A stretch of 8,921 nucleotides of DNA from JBEKCP01 sp050014815 (lineage in GTDB: Bacteria; Planctomycetota; Planctomycetia; Pirellulales; Thermoguttaceae), in NCBI GenBank assembly GCA_050014815.1, contig JBEKCP010000215.1, positions 1 to 8,921 on the forward strand. Reading direction: 5' to 3'. The position numbers and the translations under genes are program-made. Positions 1 through 8,921 of this stretch are shown here, piece after piece. The notes beneath the pieces are model-generated. The model had not been told where the DNA came from. It ran no database searches and saw only the letters and a program-made list of their open reading frames with translations. Positions within the stretch are counted from its first letter, which is position 1; each line of letters starts with the position of its first letter.

Positions 1-199
1 GTGTGATCTCCTTCTTGCTGCACTTTGTATCGAGTATCTCGGTGTAGATCGTAACCGGCACAATCAAGTCAGCGTTGCCGCCGTCAATTTCGCGGGCAAC
101 GAGTTCGATGTCATCAAGGGGCGCACCTTCTTCCGCCTTCATCCAGGCGAGGAAAACGCTGGTATCCCAGCAGTACTTTGCACGTGTCTTATTACGCAT
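1..199 (-). CDS. PIN-domain protein (probable ribonuclease toxin), 3' end missing
   Basis: The first 66 codons of a minus-strand gene run off the left edge of the window. The start is ATG at 197-199 and the product begins MRNKTRAKYCWDTSVFLAWM. The WDTSVFLAW stretch matches the first strand of PIN domains, where the Asp (residue 12) is a metal ligand. A second acidic residue sits in the expected place, Glu54 in VTIYTEIL, after a hydrophobic strand (LIVPV). PIN proteins are Mg/Mn-dependent ribonucleases, and many are VapC-type toxins. The remaining catalytic acids lie outside the window, so activity cannot be judged. The start overlaps the last 8 bases of the upstream gene, so the two are probably co-transcribed and translationally coupled. 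The PIN family call is fairly secure; a toxin role is inferred from the operon layout. Confidence 0.8.
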   Translation of the reverse strand, partial: MRNKTRAKYCWDTSVFLAWMKAEEGAPLDDIELVAREIDGGNADLIVPVTIYTEILDTKCSKKEIT

Positions 200-971
200 C
201 GCGGATGGACCGAACGAACGCTACGGCCGACATATTGCCAGTGCACCTTCGGGCAATTCCCTTCAGGTCCTTGAGCGCTGGCAGCTCGCCATTGGGCGGG
301 TGAATCTCAATCTCCTCGACCGTGACCCGATCCGGGAACGCCTTATCCGGCTGAAAAAAGAGAGTGCCCGACACGGTCACGCTGCGCTTGATCCCCTTTC
401 GCACCCGCTCCAGCATGGAGTCGTCGAACTTGCAAACAATCCGGCTCCCTGCAACCGGAAATAGGACGAACTCGTAACGCTCGTGTACGTTTAGCCGTTC
501 AAGGCGGCCACTGACCTGTCCCTTCGACGGGATTGCGCTTCCGAGAATTCTCTCGATGTTGGCCGAGTATTCGTCCGTAAGCCTGGAGCCATTGACCCAA
601 ACCTCCCTCGTGTGCCGCTGGAGTGGTCTCATCAGGTCGCGGAACGCTTCCAGGTCATCGAAAGTCAGTCGTTTATCAGGCAGCTTGCCACGCTGAAGCC
701 GGGAGACGGTGTCACGGAAAACGCGCAGGACGGCCCTTCCGTGGCCCGCGTTGCCGGGCGGGCAAATAGGCTCCAGCGTGACCGCCGCACTGGCGAACCT
801 CATGTCAATGATGCGGTAGTACAGCCTCCGGCCTTCAGGCCGGACCGCCTCGTCAACTCGCCTGAGGCATTTCGACACGATTTGACAAAGTGTCGTGAAA
901 TCGTCGAATCGTACAAGGTCGTGATCATCTGGTGATCCAACGAGCCGGATCGTCAGTCCCTTGTCGATCAT
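192..971 (-). CDS. Uncharacterised two-domain protein, upstream partner of the PIN gene
   Basis: I do not recognise a named family. The 259-residue product begins MIDKGLTIRLVG. Residues 5-70 look like an alternating strand and helix domain, with a hydrophobic strand, a helix over 25-43, then YYRIIDM and a second strand ending in LEPI. Residues 80-145 are mostly helical and basic. Residues 152-225 look like a small beta-barrel: GRLERLNVHERYEF, then RIVCKF, then VTVSGTLFF, then a closing VTVEEIEIHPP. It has no signal peptide or membrane segment, so it should be cytoplasmic. It ends in ATGCGTAATAA, where the PIN gene's ATG lies inside its last codons. An in-frame GTG at 1031 would add 20 residues. 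I prefer ATG at 971, because the conserved-looking part starts there and GGCGGAA just upstream could act as a weak ribosome site. An antitoxin or immunity role is possible only by context. Confidence 0.75.
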   Translation of the reverse strand: MIDKGLTIRLVGSPDDHDLVRFDDFTTLCQIVSKCLRRVDEAVRPEGRRLYYRIIDMRFASAAVTLEPICPPGNAGHGRAVLRVFRDTVSRLQRGKLPDKRLTFDDLEAFRDLMRPLQRHTREVWVNGSRLTDEYSANIERILGSAIPSKGQVSGRLERLNVHERYEFVLFPVAGSRIVCKFDDSMLERVRKGIKRSVTVSGTLFFQPDKAFPDRVTVEEIEIHPPNGELPALKDLKGIARRCTGNMSAVAFVRSIRDA

Positions 972-1064
972 GGCGTTCCGCCAATTAGGAGAGAGTGAAA
1001 CGGGCGTTTGTTCCTGGCGCCACCTAGCCACCCGCGGGTAGCCCGATTTCGTTCCTCTGCCGTG

Positions 1065-1093
1065 ATTCTAACCATTCGTCACAGACGCGTCAA
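1065..1093 (-). promoter_or_regulatory. Sigma70-type promoter for the hypothetical/PIN operon
   Basis: Read on the minus strand, TTGACG (1088-1093) is separated by exactly 17 bases from TAGAAT (1065-1070). Each hexamer matches the consensus at five of six positions. Transcription would begin near 1058, leaving a leader of about 87 bases before the ATG at 971, or about 27 before the alternative GTG at 1031. It lies in the short gap after the ftsK stop, so the operon would have its own promoter rather than depend on read-through from ftsK. It was found by eye only. Confidence 0.55.
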
Positions 1094-1131
1094 GGCTACC
1101 ACTTTCGGGGATGCGCTATCGAACAGGAGGC

Positions 1132-3816
<2,685 letters not shown>

Positions 3817-4275
3817 GGGATGCGCATACCGTGGTGGTGTGGGTCCCCCCTCCGCGTCGGCGGCCGAGAGACCCTGGGCGCATCCGTGCCCGAGGCAATC
3901 CTGCTTCTTCGTCTCCAGTATCGTCCTGCCGACCCGCCGGGCAGCAAGAAGAAAACGGTCGGGGGCGAGGCTTGCCCAGGCGGGTCTTGCGGAAAACACG
4001 GCACAATGGGAATAAACGGCAGGGGAACCTATTCGTATCGACCTGTGACCGTTAGAATGGGTATTCCGTAGTGATTGCTTCCTGCCCGACAGGACCGCCC
4101 CAAAGGACGATCCCCAGCCCCACGGCGACTGCCCCTACCCGTCGCGTTTGCAGAAACCCACCAAGTCGCGACCTGTCCCGAATGCCACCACTATGGGTGG
4201 ATTGAATGCCATTCCATGCCAGCAATATCGTAGAAGCCGCCTCTTGAATAGCACCTACATCCCAATTACACTAGG

Positions 4276-4304
4276 TTGAATACGCGAGCGGGAAGTTTTA
4301 GATT
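4276..4304 (+). promoter_or_regulatory. Candidate sigma70-type promoter for the ligase/PKS genes
   Basis: TTGAAT (4276-4281) is followed after 17 bases by TAGATT (4299-4304). Each hexamer matches the consensus at four of six positions, in the most AT-rich part of the gap. Transcription from it would start near 4311 and give a leader of about 209 bases before the ligase ATG. The match is only moderate, so the real promoter could be elsewhere. Confidence 0.3.
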
Positions 4305-4366
4305 GTTTAGGACGATTAGGTTGACCTGCGGTGTCACTTGACCGTCGAAGTAGGATGGCTGCGGGC

Positions 4367-4376
4367 GCCCCGGGGC
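4367..4376. repeat. Perfect 10-base palindrome in the ligase leader
   Basis: GCCCCGGGGC is perfectly self-complementary. It is followed immediately by an overlapping imperfect inverted repeat, GGCT CAATTGA AGCC (4373-4387). Both lie between the candidate promoter and the ligase start, so they could form an operator or leader structure. In DNA this GC-rich, short palindromes arise easily by chance. Confidence 0.3.
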
Positions 4377-4509
4377 TCAATTGAAGCCGACGTTGTGTTT
4401 CAGACCCTCGAAGTGCTCGCGGGATCGAGTATCAGGGGGCAGCATGGAACAGATGGGTACGTTGGGGAAAAAGGGGTGAGGAATCGGTTCAAGGAGGACC
4501 CGCCCAACA

Positions 4510-4514
4510 AAGGA
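4510..4514 (+). promoter_or_regulatory. Ribosome binding site of the acyl-AMP ligase gene
   Basis: AAGGA lies 5 bases before ATG at 4520 and supports that start over the in-frame TTG at 4517. A stronger match, AAGGAGG (4491-4497), lies 22 bases before the ATG, too far to serve it directly. It sits partly in the loop of a possible small hairpin (GGTTC, loop AAGGA, GGACC, 4486-4500, one G-T pair). Confidence 0.5.
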
Positions 4515-4519
4515 AATTG

Positions 4520-6760
4520 ATGACGGATAGCAACTCGATCGGGATGCCTCACATGCACTGTACCGCCGGACACCAAGGCGTCGGACCGCAGGTTGCAACG
4601 ACTTTGGTCGATTTGCTGCGGGTCCATGCATCGACGATAGGCGATAAGCAAGCTTTCTGCTTCGTTCAGGGCCAGGATCGGGACGACGTCAGCGTCACGT
4701 ATCATGCGCTGGACCAGCGGGCGATGGCCATCGGCGGCCAGTTGCAGGCGTTGATGGCGCCGGGCGACCGTGCGCTGCTGTTGTTTCCGCCGGGCCTGGA
4801 TTTCATAACGGCGTTTTTCGGCTGCTTGTATGCGGGCGTGGCGGCGGTTCCGGTGGCACTTCCGCCCCGCAATCGCCCGATGTCCTCGGTCGAGGCCATC
4901 CTCAAGGCATCCAACCCCGCGGTGATTCTGAGCACGGCGGACCATTGCGAGTTGGCACGACAATCTTACTCGCGCATGCCGGCACTGCTGGAGCGGCCGT
5001 GGCTGGCCACCGACGCGGTGGCGGACGACCGCCGGGACGCGTGGCGCGATCCGCACGTGGACGGCCGCCATACCGCGTTCCTCCAATATACGTCGGGGTC
5101 GACGTCCTCGCCCAAGGGCGTCATCCTCACCCACGCGAACCTGCTGCACAACGCGGCGGCCATCCAGGGGGCCTTCGGCAACACGCCGGAAGGCCGCGGG
5201 GTCTCGTGGCTGCCCCTGTACCACGACATGGGATTGATTGGCGGGGTGGTGCAGCCGATCTATTGCGGCGCCCTTTGCACGCTGCTGGCGCCCGTGGCCT
5301 TCCTGCAACGGCCGGCCTTGTGGCTGGAGACGATTGCGCGGACGCGGGCGACGGTGAGCGGGGGCCCCAATTTCGGCTACGACTTGTGCGTTCGCAAGGT
5401 CCCGCCGGAGGAGCGCCGGCGCTTGGACCTGAGCAGTTGGGAGGTGGCTTTCACGGGCGCCGAGCGGGTCCGCGCGGATACGATCGAGCGGTTCACCGAG
5501 GCCTTTGCGCCCTGCGGATTTCGCCGCGAGGCCTTCTTCCCTTGTTATGGGCTGGCCGAGGCGACGCTCCTGGTCTCGGGCGGCCCGCGCCAGACCGCGC
5601 CGGCGATCGTTCGCGTCCGCGCCGACGCCCTGGCGCGCAACCAGGTTCAAAAGGCCGGCGACGACGGCGCCTCGCGGACTTTCGTCGGCTGCGGCGAGTG
5701 TCTGCCGGGCCAGACGATCGCGATCGTCGATCCGCGGACGTGCCTAAGGTGCCCGGAGGGAGAAGTCGGCGAGATCTGGGTTCAGGGCGACAGCGTGGCC
5801 GGCGGGTATTTCGGCCAGCCGGCGATGACCGAAGCGTCCTTCGGGGCGCGCCTTGGCGACACCCGGGAAGGCCCGTTCCTCCGCACCGGGGACCTCGGCT
5901 TCCTGCGCGGCGGGCAGTTGTTCGTGACGGGCCGGATCAAAGACGTGATCATCATCCGCGGCCGGAACTACTACCCGGAGGACATCGAGAACTCGGTCGA
6001 CGGGGCGCATCCCGCCCTGCGCGCGGGGTATTGCGCCGCCTTTTCGATCGATCGGGACGATCGCGAGCGATTGGTTGTCGTCCAGGAGATCGATCCGCGG
6101 CGGCGCGACCTGGATGCCGACGCGGTTTTGCGGGCCATTCGCGGCGCCATCGCCGCCCAGCACGAGTTGGAAATCTACGCGGTTGTGCTGGCGAAGGCCG
6201 GCGAGGTTCCCAAGACGTCCAGTGGAAAGACGCAGCGCTCGGCGTGCCGCGAACGATATCTGAACGGGATGATGGAGATCATCGCCGAGTGGAAGGCCAA
6301 TCTTGAGGCCTCGGAAGGCGAGATCGCCGCCGTCCAAAGCCCCGCGGGCCGGCAGGACGCCGCCACCGCCGCCGAAATCGAGGACTGGTTGATCCAGCGG
6401 ATCGCGCGGCGCCTGGGGTTGGCGCCCCGGCAGATCGGGGTTGCGACGCCCTTCATCGAGTTCGGCATGGGTTCGCTCGACGCCCTGGAGATTGCCGGGG
6501 AATTGGAGCGCCGGCTGGGCCGGGCGGTGTCGCCCACGACCATCTACAACTATCCCAATATCGCCGCCCTGGCGCGGTGGCTGGCCAATCCGCCGCCCGA
6601 CGGCGAATCCCCCGCAGAGATCCATCGGGCGCAACCGGCGCGCGGCGGCCAGCCGCCCGAGCGGTTGTCCGACGACGTCCGCAACATGACAGAAGAGGAG
6701 ATCAAGGCATTCATCGAGCGCGAGATGGCCAGGCAGCGGGCGGGCACGCCAACAACTTGA
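4520..6760 (+). CDS. Fatty acyl-AMP ligase fused to an acyl carrier domain (PKS/NRPS loading protein)
   Basis: This 746-residue protein should activate a fatty acid with ATP to acyl-AMP and transfer the acyl group to its own carrier domain, priming the downstream synthase. Adenylate-forming motifs appear in order: LQYTSGSTSSPKG (188-200), PCYGLAEATLL, RTGDLGF (Asp458), GRIKDVIIIRGRNYYPEDIE and PKTSSGK, with Lys570 as the expected catalytic lysine. NYYPEDIE and the overall layout fit fatty acyl-AMP ligases rather than acyl-CoA ligases. Residues about 617-690 form the carrier domain, with phosphopantetheine Ser652 in FGMGSLDALE; the usual Asp before that Ser is Gly. After a Pro/Gly-rich linker, a short charged helix (LSDDVRNMTEEEIKAFI) resembles a C-terminal docking segment. 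The stop lies 17 bases before the PKS gene, so the two form an operon. Chain-length preference cannot be read from the sequence. Confidence 0.93.
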   Translation: MTDSNSIGMPHMHCTAGHQGVGPQVATTLVDLLRVHASTIGDKQAFCFVQGQDRDDVSVTYHALDQRAMAIGGQLQALMAPGDRALLLFPPGLDFITAFFGCLYAGVAAVPVALPPRNRPMSSVEAILKASNPAVILSTADHCELARQSYSRMPALLERPWLATDAVADDRRDAWRDPHVDGRHTAFLQYTSGSTSSPKGVILTHANLLHNAAAIQGAFGNTPEGRGVSWLPLYHDMGLIGGVVQPIYCGALCTLLAPVAFLQRPALWLETIARTRATVSGGPNFGYDLCVRKVPPEERRRLDLSSWEVAFTGAERVRADTIERFTEAFAPCGFRREAFFPCYGLAEATLLVSGGPRQTAPAIVRVRADALARNQVQKAGDDGASRTFVGCGECLPGQTIAIVDPRTCLRCPEGEVGEIWVQGDSVAGGYFGQPAMTEASFGARLGDTREGPFLRTGDLGFLRGGQLFVTGRIKDVIIIRGRNYYPEDIENSVDGAHPALRAGYCAAFSIDRDDRERLVVVQEIDPRRRDLDADAVLRAIRGAIAAQHELEIYAVVLAKAGEVPKTSSGKTQRSACRERYLNGMMEIIAEWKANLEASEGEIAAVQSPAGRQDAATAAEIEDWLIQRIARRLGLAPRQIGVATPFIEFGMGSLDALEIAGELERRLGRAVSPTTIYNYPNIAALARWLANPPPDGESPAEIHRAQPARGGQPPERLSDDVRNMTEEEIKAFIEREMARQRAGTPTT

Positions 6761-6764
6761 ACCT

Positions 6765-6771
6765 AAGGGAG
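6765..6771 (+). promoter_or_regulatory. Ribosome binding site of the PKS gene
   Basis: AAGGGAG lies 6 bases before the ATG at 6778, inside the 17-base gap after the ligase stop. It fixes the PKS start. Confidence 0.6.
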
Positions 6772-6777
6772 CATCGT

Positions 6778-8921
6778 ATGTCCACCGGGCCCGGCACCGA
6801 GCCATTGACGCCGCTGCAAAATGCGATCTATCTCCTCAAGCAGACGCAAGCCAGGCTGGCGGCCTGCGAGCGGGCGCCCTTCGAGCCGATCGCCGTCGTG
6901 GGAATGGCATGCCGGTTTCCCGGCGCCGAGAACCCCAAGGCGTTCTGGCGGATGTTGTGCGACGGGGCGGATGCCATCGAGGAAGTCCCGGCCGACCGCT
7001 GGAACATCGACGACTATTACGACCCGGACCCCTCCGTGCCCGGCAAGATGAGCACGCGGTGGGGCGGATTCCTCAAGAAGGTCGACGAGTTCGACGCCGA
7101 GTTCTTCGGCATCTCGCCGCGGGAAGCCGTCCGGGTCGATCCCCAGCAGCGACTCCTCCTGGAGGTCGCCTGGGAAGCACTTGAAGACGCGGGATTGCCC
7201 ATTGGCAGGATGGCGCAGACCAAGACCGGCGTCTACGTGGGAGTGGTCGGCAGCGACTATGGCATGCTGCAATCCAAAGACGTGTGCGACATGGACGTCT
7301 TTTCCGGCACCGGCGTGAGCCATGCCATTCTGGCCAACCGCGTATCCTATGTCTTGAATCTCAACGGGCCGAGCCTCACGCTGGACACGGCCTGTTCTTC
7401 CTCGCTGGTGACGGTACACCTGGCCTGCCAGGGCCTGCGGCGGCGCGAATCGGACATGGCGCTGGCCGGCGGCGTGAACCTGATCCTCAGCCCCGAGATG
7501 ACCCTGGCCCTGACCAAGGCCCACATGATGTCCGCCGACGGGCGGTGCAAGGCCTTCGACACGGCGGCCGACGGTTATGTCCGCGGGGAGGGCTGCGGGA
7601 TGGTCGTGCTCAAGCGGCTTGGCGACGCGCTGGCCGGGGGCGACCGCATCCTGGCGGTGATTCGGGGCACCGCGATGAACCACGACGGGCGGAGCAACGG
7701 GCTTTCGGCCCCCAACGGCCCCGCCCAGGAGGCCGTGGTCCGCGCCGCGCTGGCCGACGGCGGCCTGGCCCCGCTGGACATCGGCTACGTCGAAACCCAC
7801 GGCACCGGCACGCGCTTGGGCGACCCGATCGAAATCGAGGCCCTCCGCAACGTGCTCGGCGCCGGGCGAGCGGCCGACCGGCCCCTGGTCGTCGGCTCGG
7901 TCAAGACGAACATCGGCCACCTGGAGAGCGCGGCGGGGATTGCGGGCTTGATCAAGGCCGTCCTCGTCCTGCGGCACGGCCGGATTCCACCGCACCTGCA
8001 CCTTGAGACCGTCAATCCCATGTTGAGAATCCAGGACTCGCCGATGGAGATTCCGGCCGCGATGCGGGACTGGCCCCGCGGCAGGGAACCGCGGCGCGCC
8101 GGCGTCAGCGCCTTCGGATTCGGCGGAACCAACGCCCACGTGATTGTCGAGGAGTCGCCCGTCCAAGAGCGGCAGGAGAACGCCGTGGAGCGGCCGCGCC
8201 ACCTGTTGACGCTCTCGGCCCGCTCGCCGCAGGCGCTTTCCGAACTGGCAACCCGCTACGCCGATGGGATGGAAGCGAATCCCGCGGTCTCTCCGGCGGA
8301 TGTCGCCCATACGGCCAACACGGGGCGCGAGCATTTCAGTCACCGCGTGGCGGTGGCGGGGGAGTCGCTTGCGGAGCTGCGCGACAACCTGCGGGGCTTC
8401 CTCGCCGATCCGCTTGCGCCGGGAGTCCACAGCGGCCGCCCGGAGAACGACCGGCCGCCGCGGATCGCCTTTCTCTTTACCGGCCAGGGGGCCCAGTATG
8501 CCGGCATGGGACGCGGGCTGTACGATACGCAACCCACGTTTCGCGCAGCCATCGATTCGTGCGCGGAACTGCTGCGGCCGCAACTGGACCGCCCCCTGCT
8601 CTGCCTGCTCGATCCGGCCGCCGGTCCGCTTTTGGACCAGACGGGCTACACGCAACCGGTGATGTTCGCCGTCGAGTACGCTTTGGCAAGCCTGTGGCGC
8701 AGTTGGGGTATCGAGCCGGCCGGGGTGATGGGCCATAGCGTGGGCGAATTTGCCGCGGCGTGCACCGCCGGCGTTTTCTCCCTGGAAGACGGACTGCGGC
8801 TGATCGCCCGGAGGGCCCGGCTCATGCAGTCCTTGCCGTCCGGCGGCGTGATGGCCGCCGTGTTCGCCACCGAAGCGCGGGTGGCCGCCGCACTGGAATC
8901 GTGCTCCGAGCAGGTAACGAT
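6778..8921 (+). CDS. Modular type I polyketide synthase, first module (docking-KS-AT), 3' end missing
   Basis: An open frame of 714 codons continues past the right edge without a stop. Residues 9-33 (LTPLQNAIYLLKQTQARLAA) form an amphipathic helix typical of N-terminal docking coiled coils on PKS subunits. The ketosynthase starts at EPIAVVGMACRFPG (37) and runs to about 460. Its triad is intact: Cys206 in DTACSSSL, His341 in VETHGTGT and His381 in KTNIGHLESAAG. It should therefore elongate chains and is not a decarboxylating KSQ loader. After a linker, the acyltransferase begins near LFTGQGAQYAGMG, with active-site Ser654 in GHSVGEFAAAC. Val after that Ser favours malonyl-CoA over methylmalonyl-CoA, but the second specificity motif is cut off. 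The gene follows the fused ligase-carrier gene directly, so this module probably accepts the fatty acyl starter. Reductive domains, a carrier and any NRPS parts would lie outside the window. Confidence 0.95.
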   Translation, partial: MSTGPGTEPLTPLQNAIYLLKQTQARLAACERAPFEPIAVVGMACRFPGAENPKAFWRMLCDGADAIEEVPADRWNIDDYYDPDPSVPGKMSTRWGGFLKKVDEFDAEFFGISPREAVRVDPQQRLLLEVAWEALEDAGLPIGRMAQTKTGVYVGVVGSDYGMLQSKDVCDMDVFSGTGVSHAILANRVSYVLNLNGPSLTLDTACSSSLVTVHLACQGLRRRESDMALAGGVNLILSPEMTLALTKAHMMSADGRCKAFDTAADGYVRGEGCGMVVLKRLGDALAGGDRILAVIRGTAMNHDGRSNGLSAPNGPAQEAVVRAALADGGLAPLDIGYVETHGTGTRLGDPIEIEALRNVLGAGRAADRPLVVGSVKTNIGHLESAAGIAGLIKAVLVLRHGRIPPHLHLETVNPMLRIQDSPMEIPAAMRDWPRGREPRRAGVSAFGFGGTNAHVIVEESPVQERQENAVERPRHLLTLSARSPQALSELATRYADGMEANPAVSPADVAHTANTGREHFSHRVAVAGESLAELRDNLRGFLADPLAPGVHSGRPENDRPPRIAFLFTGQGAQYAGMGRGLYDTQPTFRAAIDSCAELLRPQLDRPLLCLLDPAAGPLLDQTGYTQPVMFAVEYALASLWRSWGIEPAGVMGHSVGEFAAACTAGVFSLEDGLRLIARRARLMQSLPSGGVMAAVFATEARVAAALESCSEQVT

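Larger units (their letters stand above)
3817..4519. other. Divergent intergenic region with no convincing gene
   Basis: About 700 bases separate ftsK (leftward) from the acyl-AMP ligase gene (rightward). All six frames contain only short or antisense-like open frames with no recognisable protein. I see no tRNA, rRNA or transposon end. Base composition from about 4200 to 4330 is visibly more AT-rich than the flanking genes, as expected for a regulatory zone. Small inverted repeats occur at 4185-4200 (CCACC, 6-base loop, GGTGG), 4367-4376 (GCCCCGGGGC) and 4486-4500. None is followed by a T-run, so I call no terminator. I could not pick out a credible ftsK promoter on the minus strand. Confidence 0.7.

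Noticed and set aside
3817..3999. An in-frame 61-residue N-terminal extension of FtsK from a GTG at 3999
   Set aside because: The extension shows no resemblance to FtsK N termini. ATG at 3816 places the first membrane segment where the family has it.
4185..4200. A hairpin (CCACC, 6-base loop, GGTGG) as a terminator
   Set aside because: The stem is only five pairs and no T-run follows on either strand. Neither flanking gene ends here.
4480..4510. A GGTTCAAGG motif resembling a tRNA T-arm
   Set aside because: No acceptor stem, D-arm or anticodon arm can be built around it.
4338..4520. A 60-codon open frame with a TTG start whose stop overlaps the ligase ATG (TGATG)
   Set aside because: The overlap looks like translational coupling, but the start is TTG with no ribosome site. 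The peptide has no recognisable features, and it runs through the palindromes of the leader.
4400..5650. A 416-codon open frame on the minus strand opposite the ligase
   Set aside because: It is antisense to well-conserved adenylation motifs, Arg-rich and without any recognisable domain.
6763..8736. A 657-codon open frame on the minus strand opposite the PKS
   Set aside because: It lies wholly antisense to an uninterrupted KS-AT frame with an intact catalytic triad. Its composition (Gly, Arg, His, Ala, Val) fits a third-position GC shadow and no domain is visible.

Overview
The window is GC-rich, gene-dense bacterial DNA. The FtsK core reads like those of Planctomycetota and relatives, for example the segment after the RecA core with LLRGQGTYMSDDEI. 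The only well-formed Shine-Dalgarno sites precede the biosynthetic genes. I lean towards a planctomycete or other PVC-group bacterium with moderate confidence; this rests on memory of the family, not on a search.

Left part (1 to about 1100, minus strand): a two-gene unit. An unrecognised 259-residue protein is followed, with an 8-base overlap, by a PIN-domain protein that runs off the left edge. A near-consensus sigma70-type promoter (TTGACG, 17 bases, TAGAAT) sits just upstream. The arrangement resembles a toxin-antitoxin operon, but the upstream partner is much larger than a VapB-type antitoxin. This part looks lower in GC than the rest.

Centre (1132 to 3816, minus strand): a complete FtsK/SpoIIIE DNA translocase with four N-terminal membrane segments, an acidic linker, the alpha/beta motor and the gamma winged helix. 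It carries an unusual extra C-terminal tail in which about 47 of 60 residues are Asp or Glu.

A roughly 700-base divergent gap (3817 to 4519) holds no convincing gene. It contains one moderate plus-strand promoter candidate and some small palindromes.

Right part (4520 to 8921, plus strand): the start of a lipid-primed polyketide or lipopeptide cluster. A fatty acyl-AMP ligase fused to an acyl carrier domain is followed after 17 bases by a modular type I polyketide synthase (docking helix, KS, start of AT) that runs off the right edge. The likely logic is that the ligase activates a fatty acid as acyl-AMP, loads it on its own carrier domain, and passes it to the KS for extension with a malonyl-type unit. 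The rest of the assembly line lies outside the window, so the product cannot be named.
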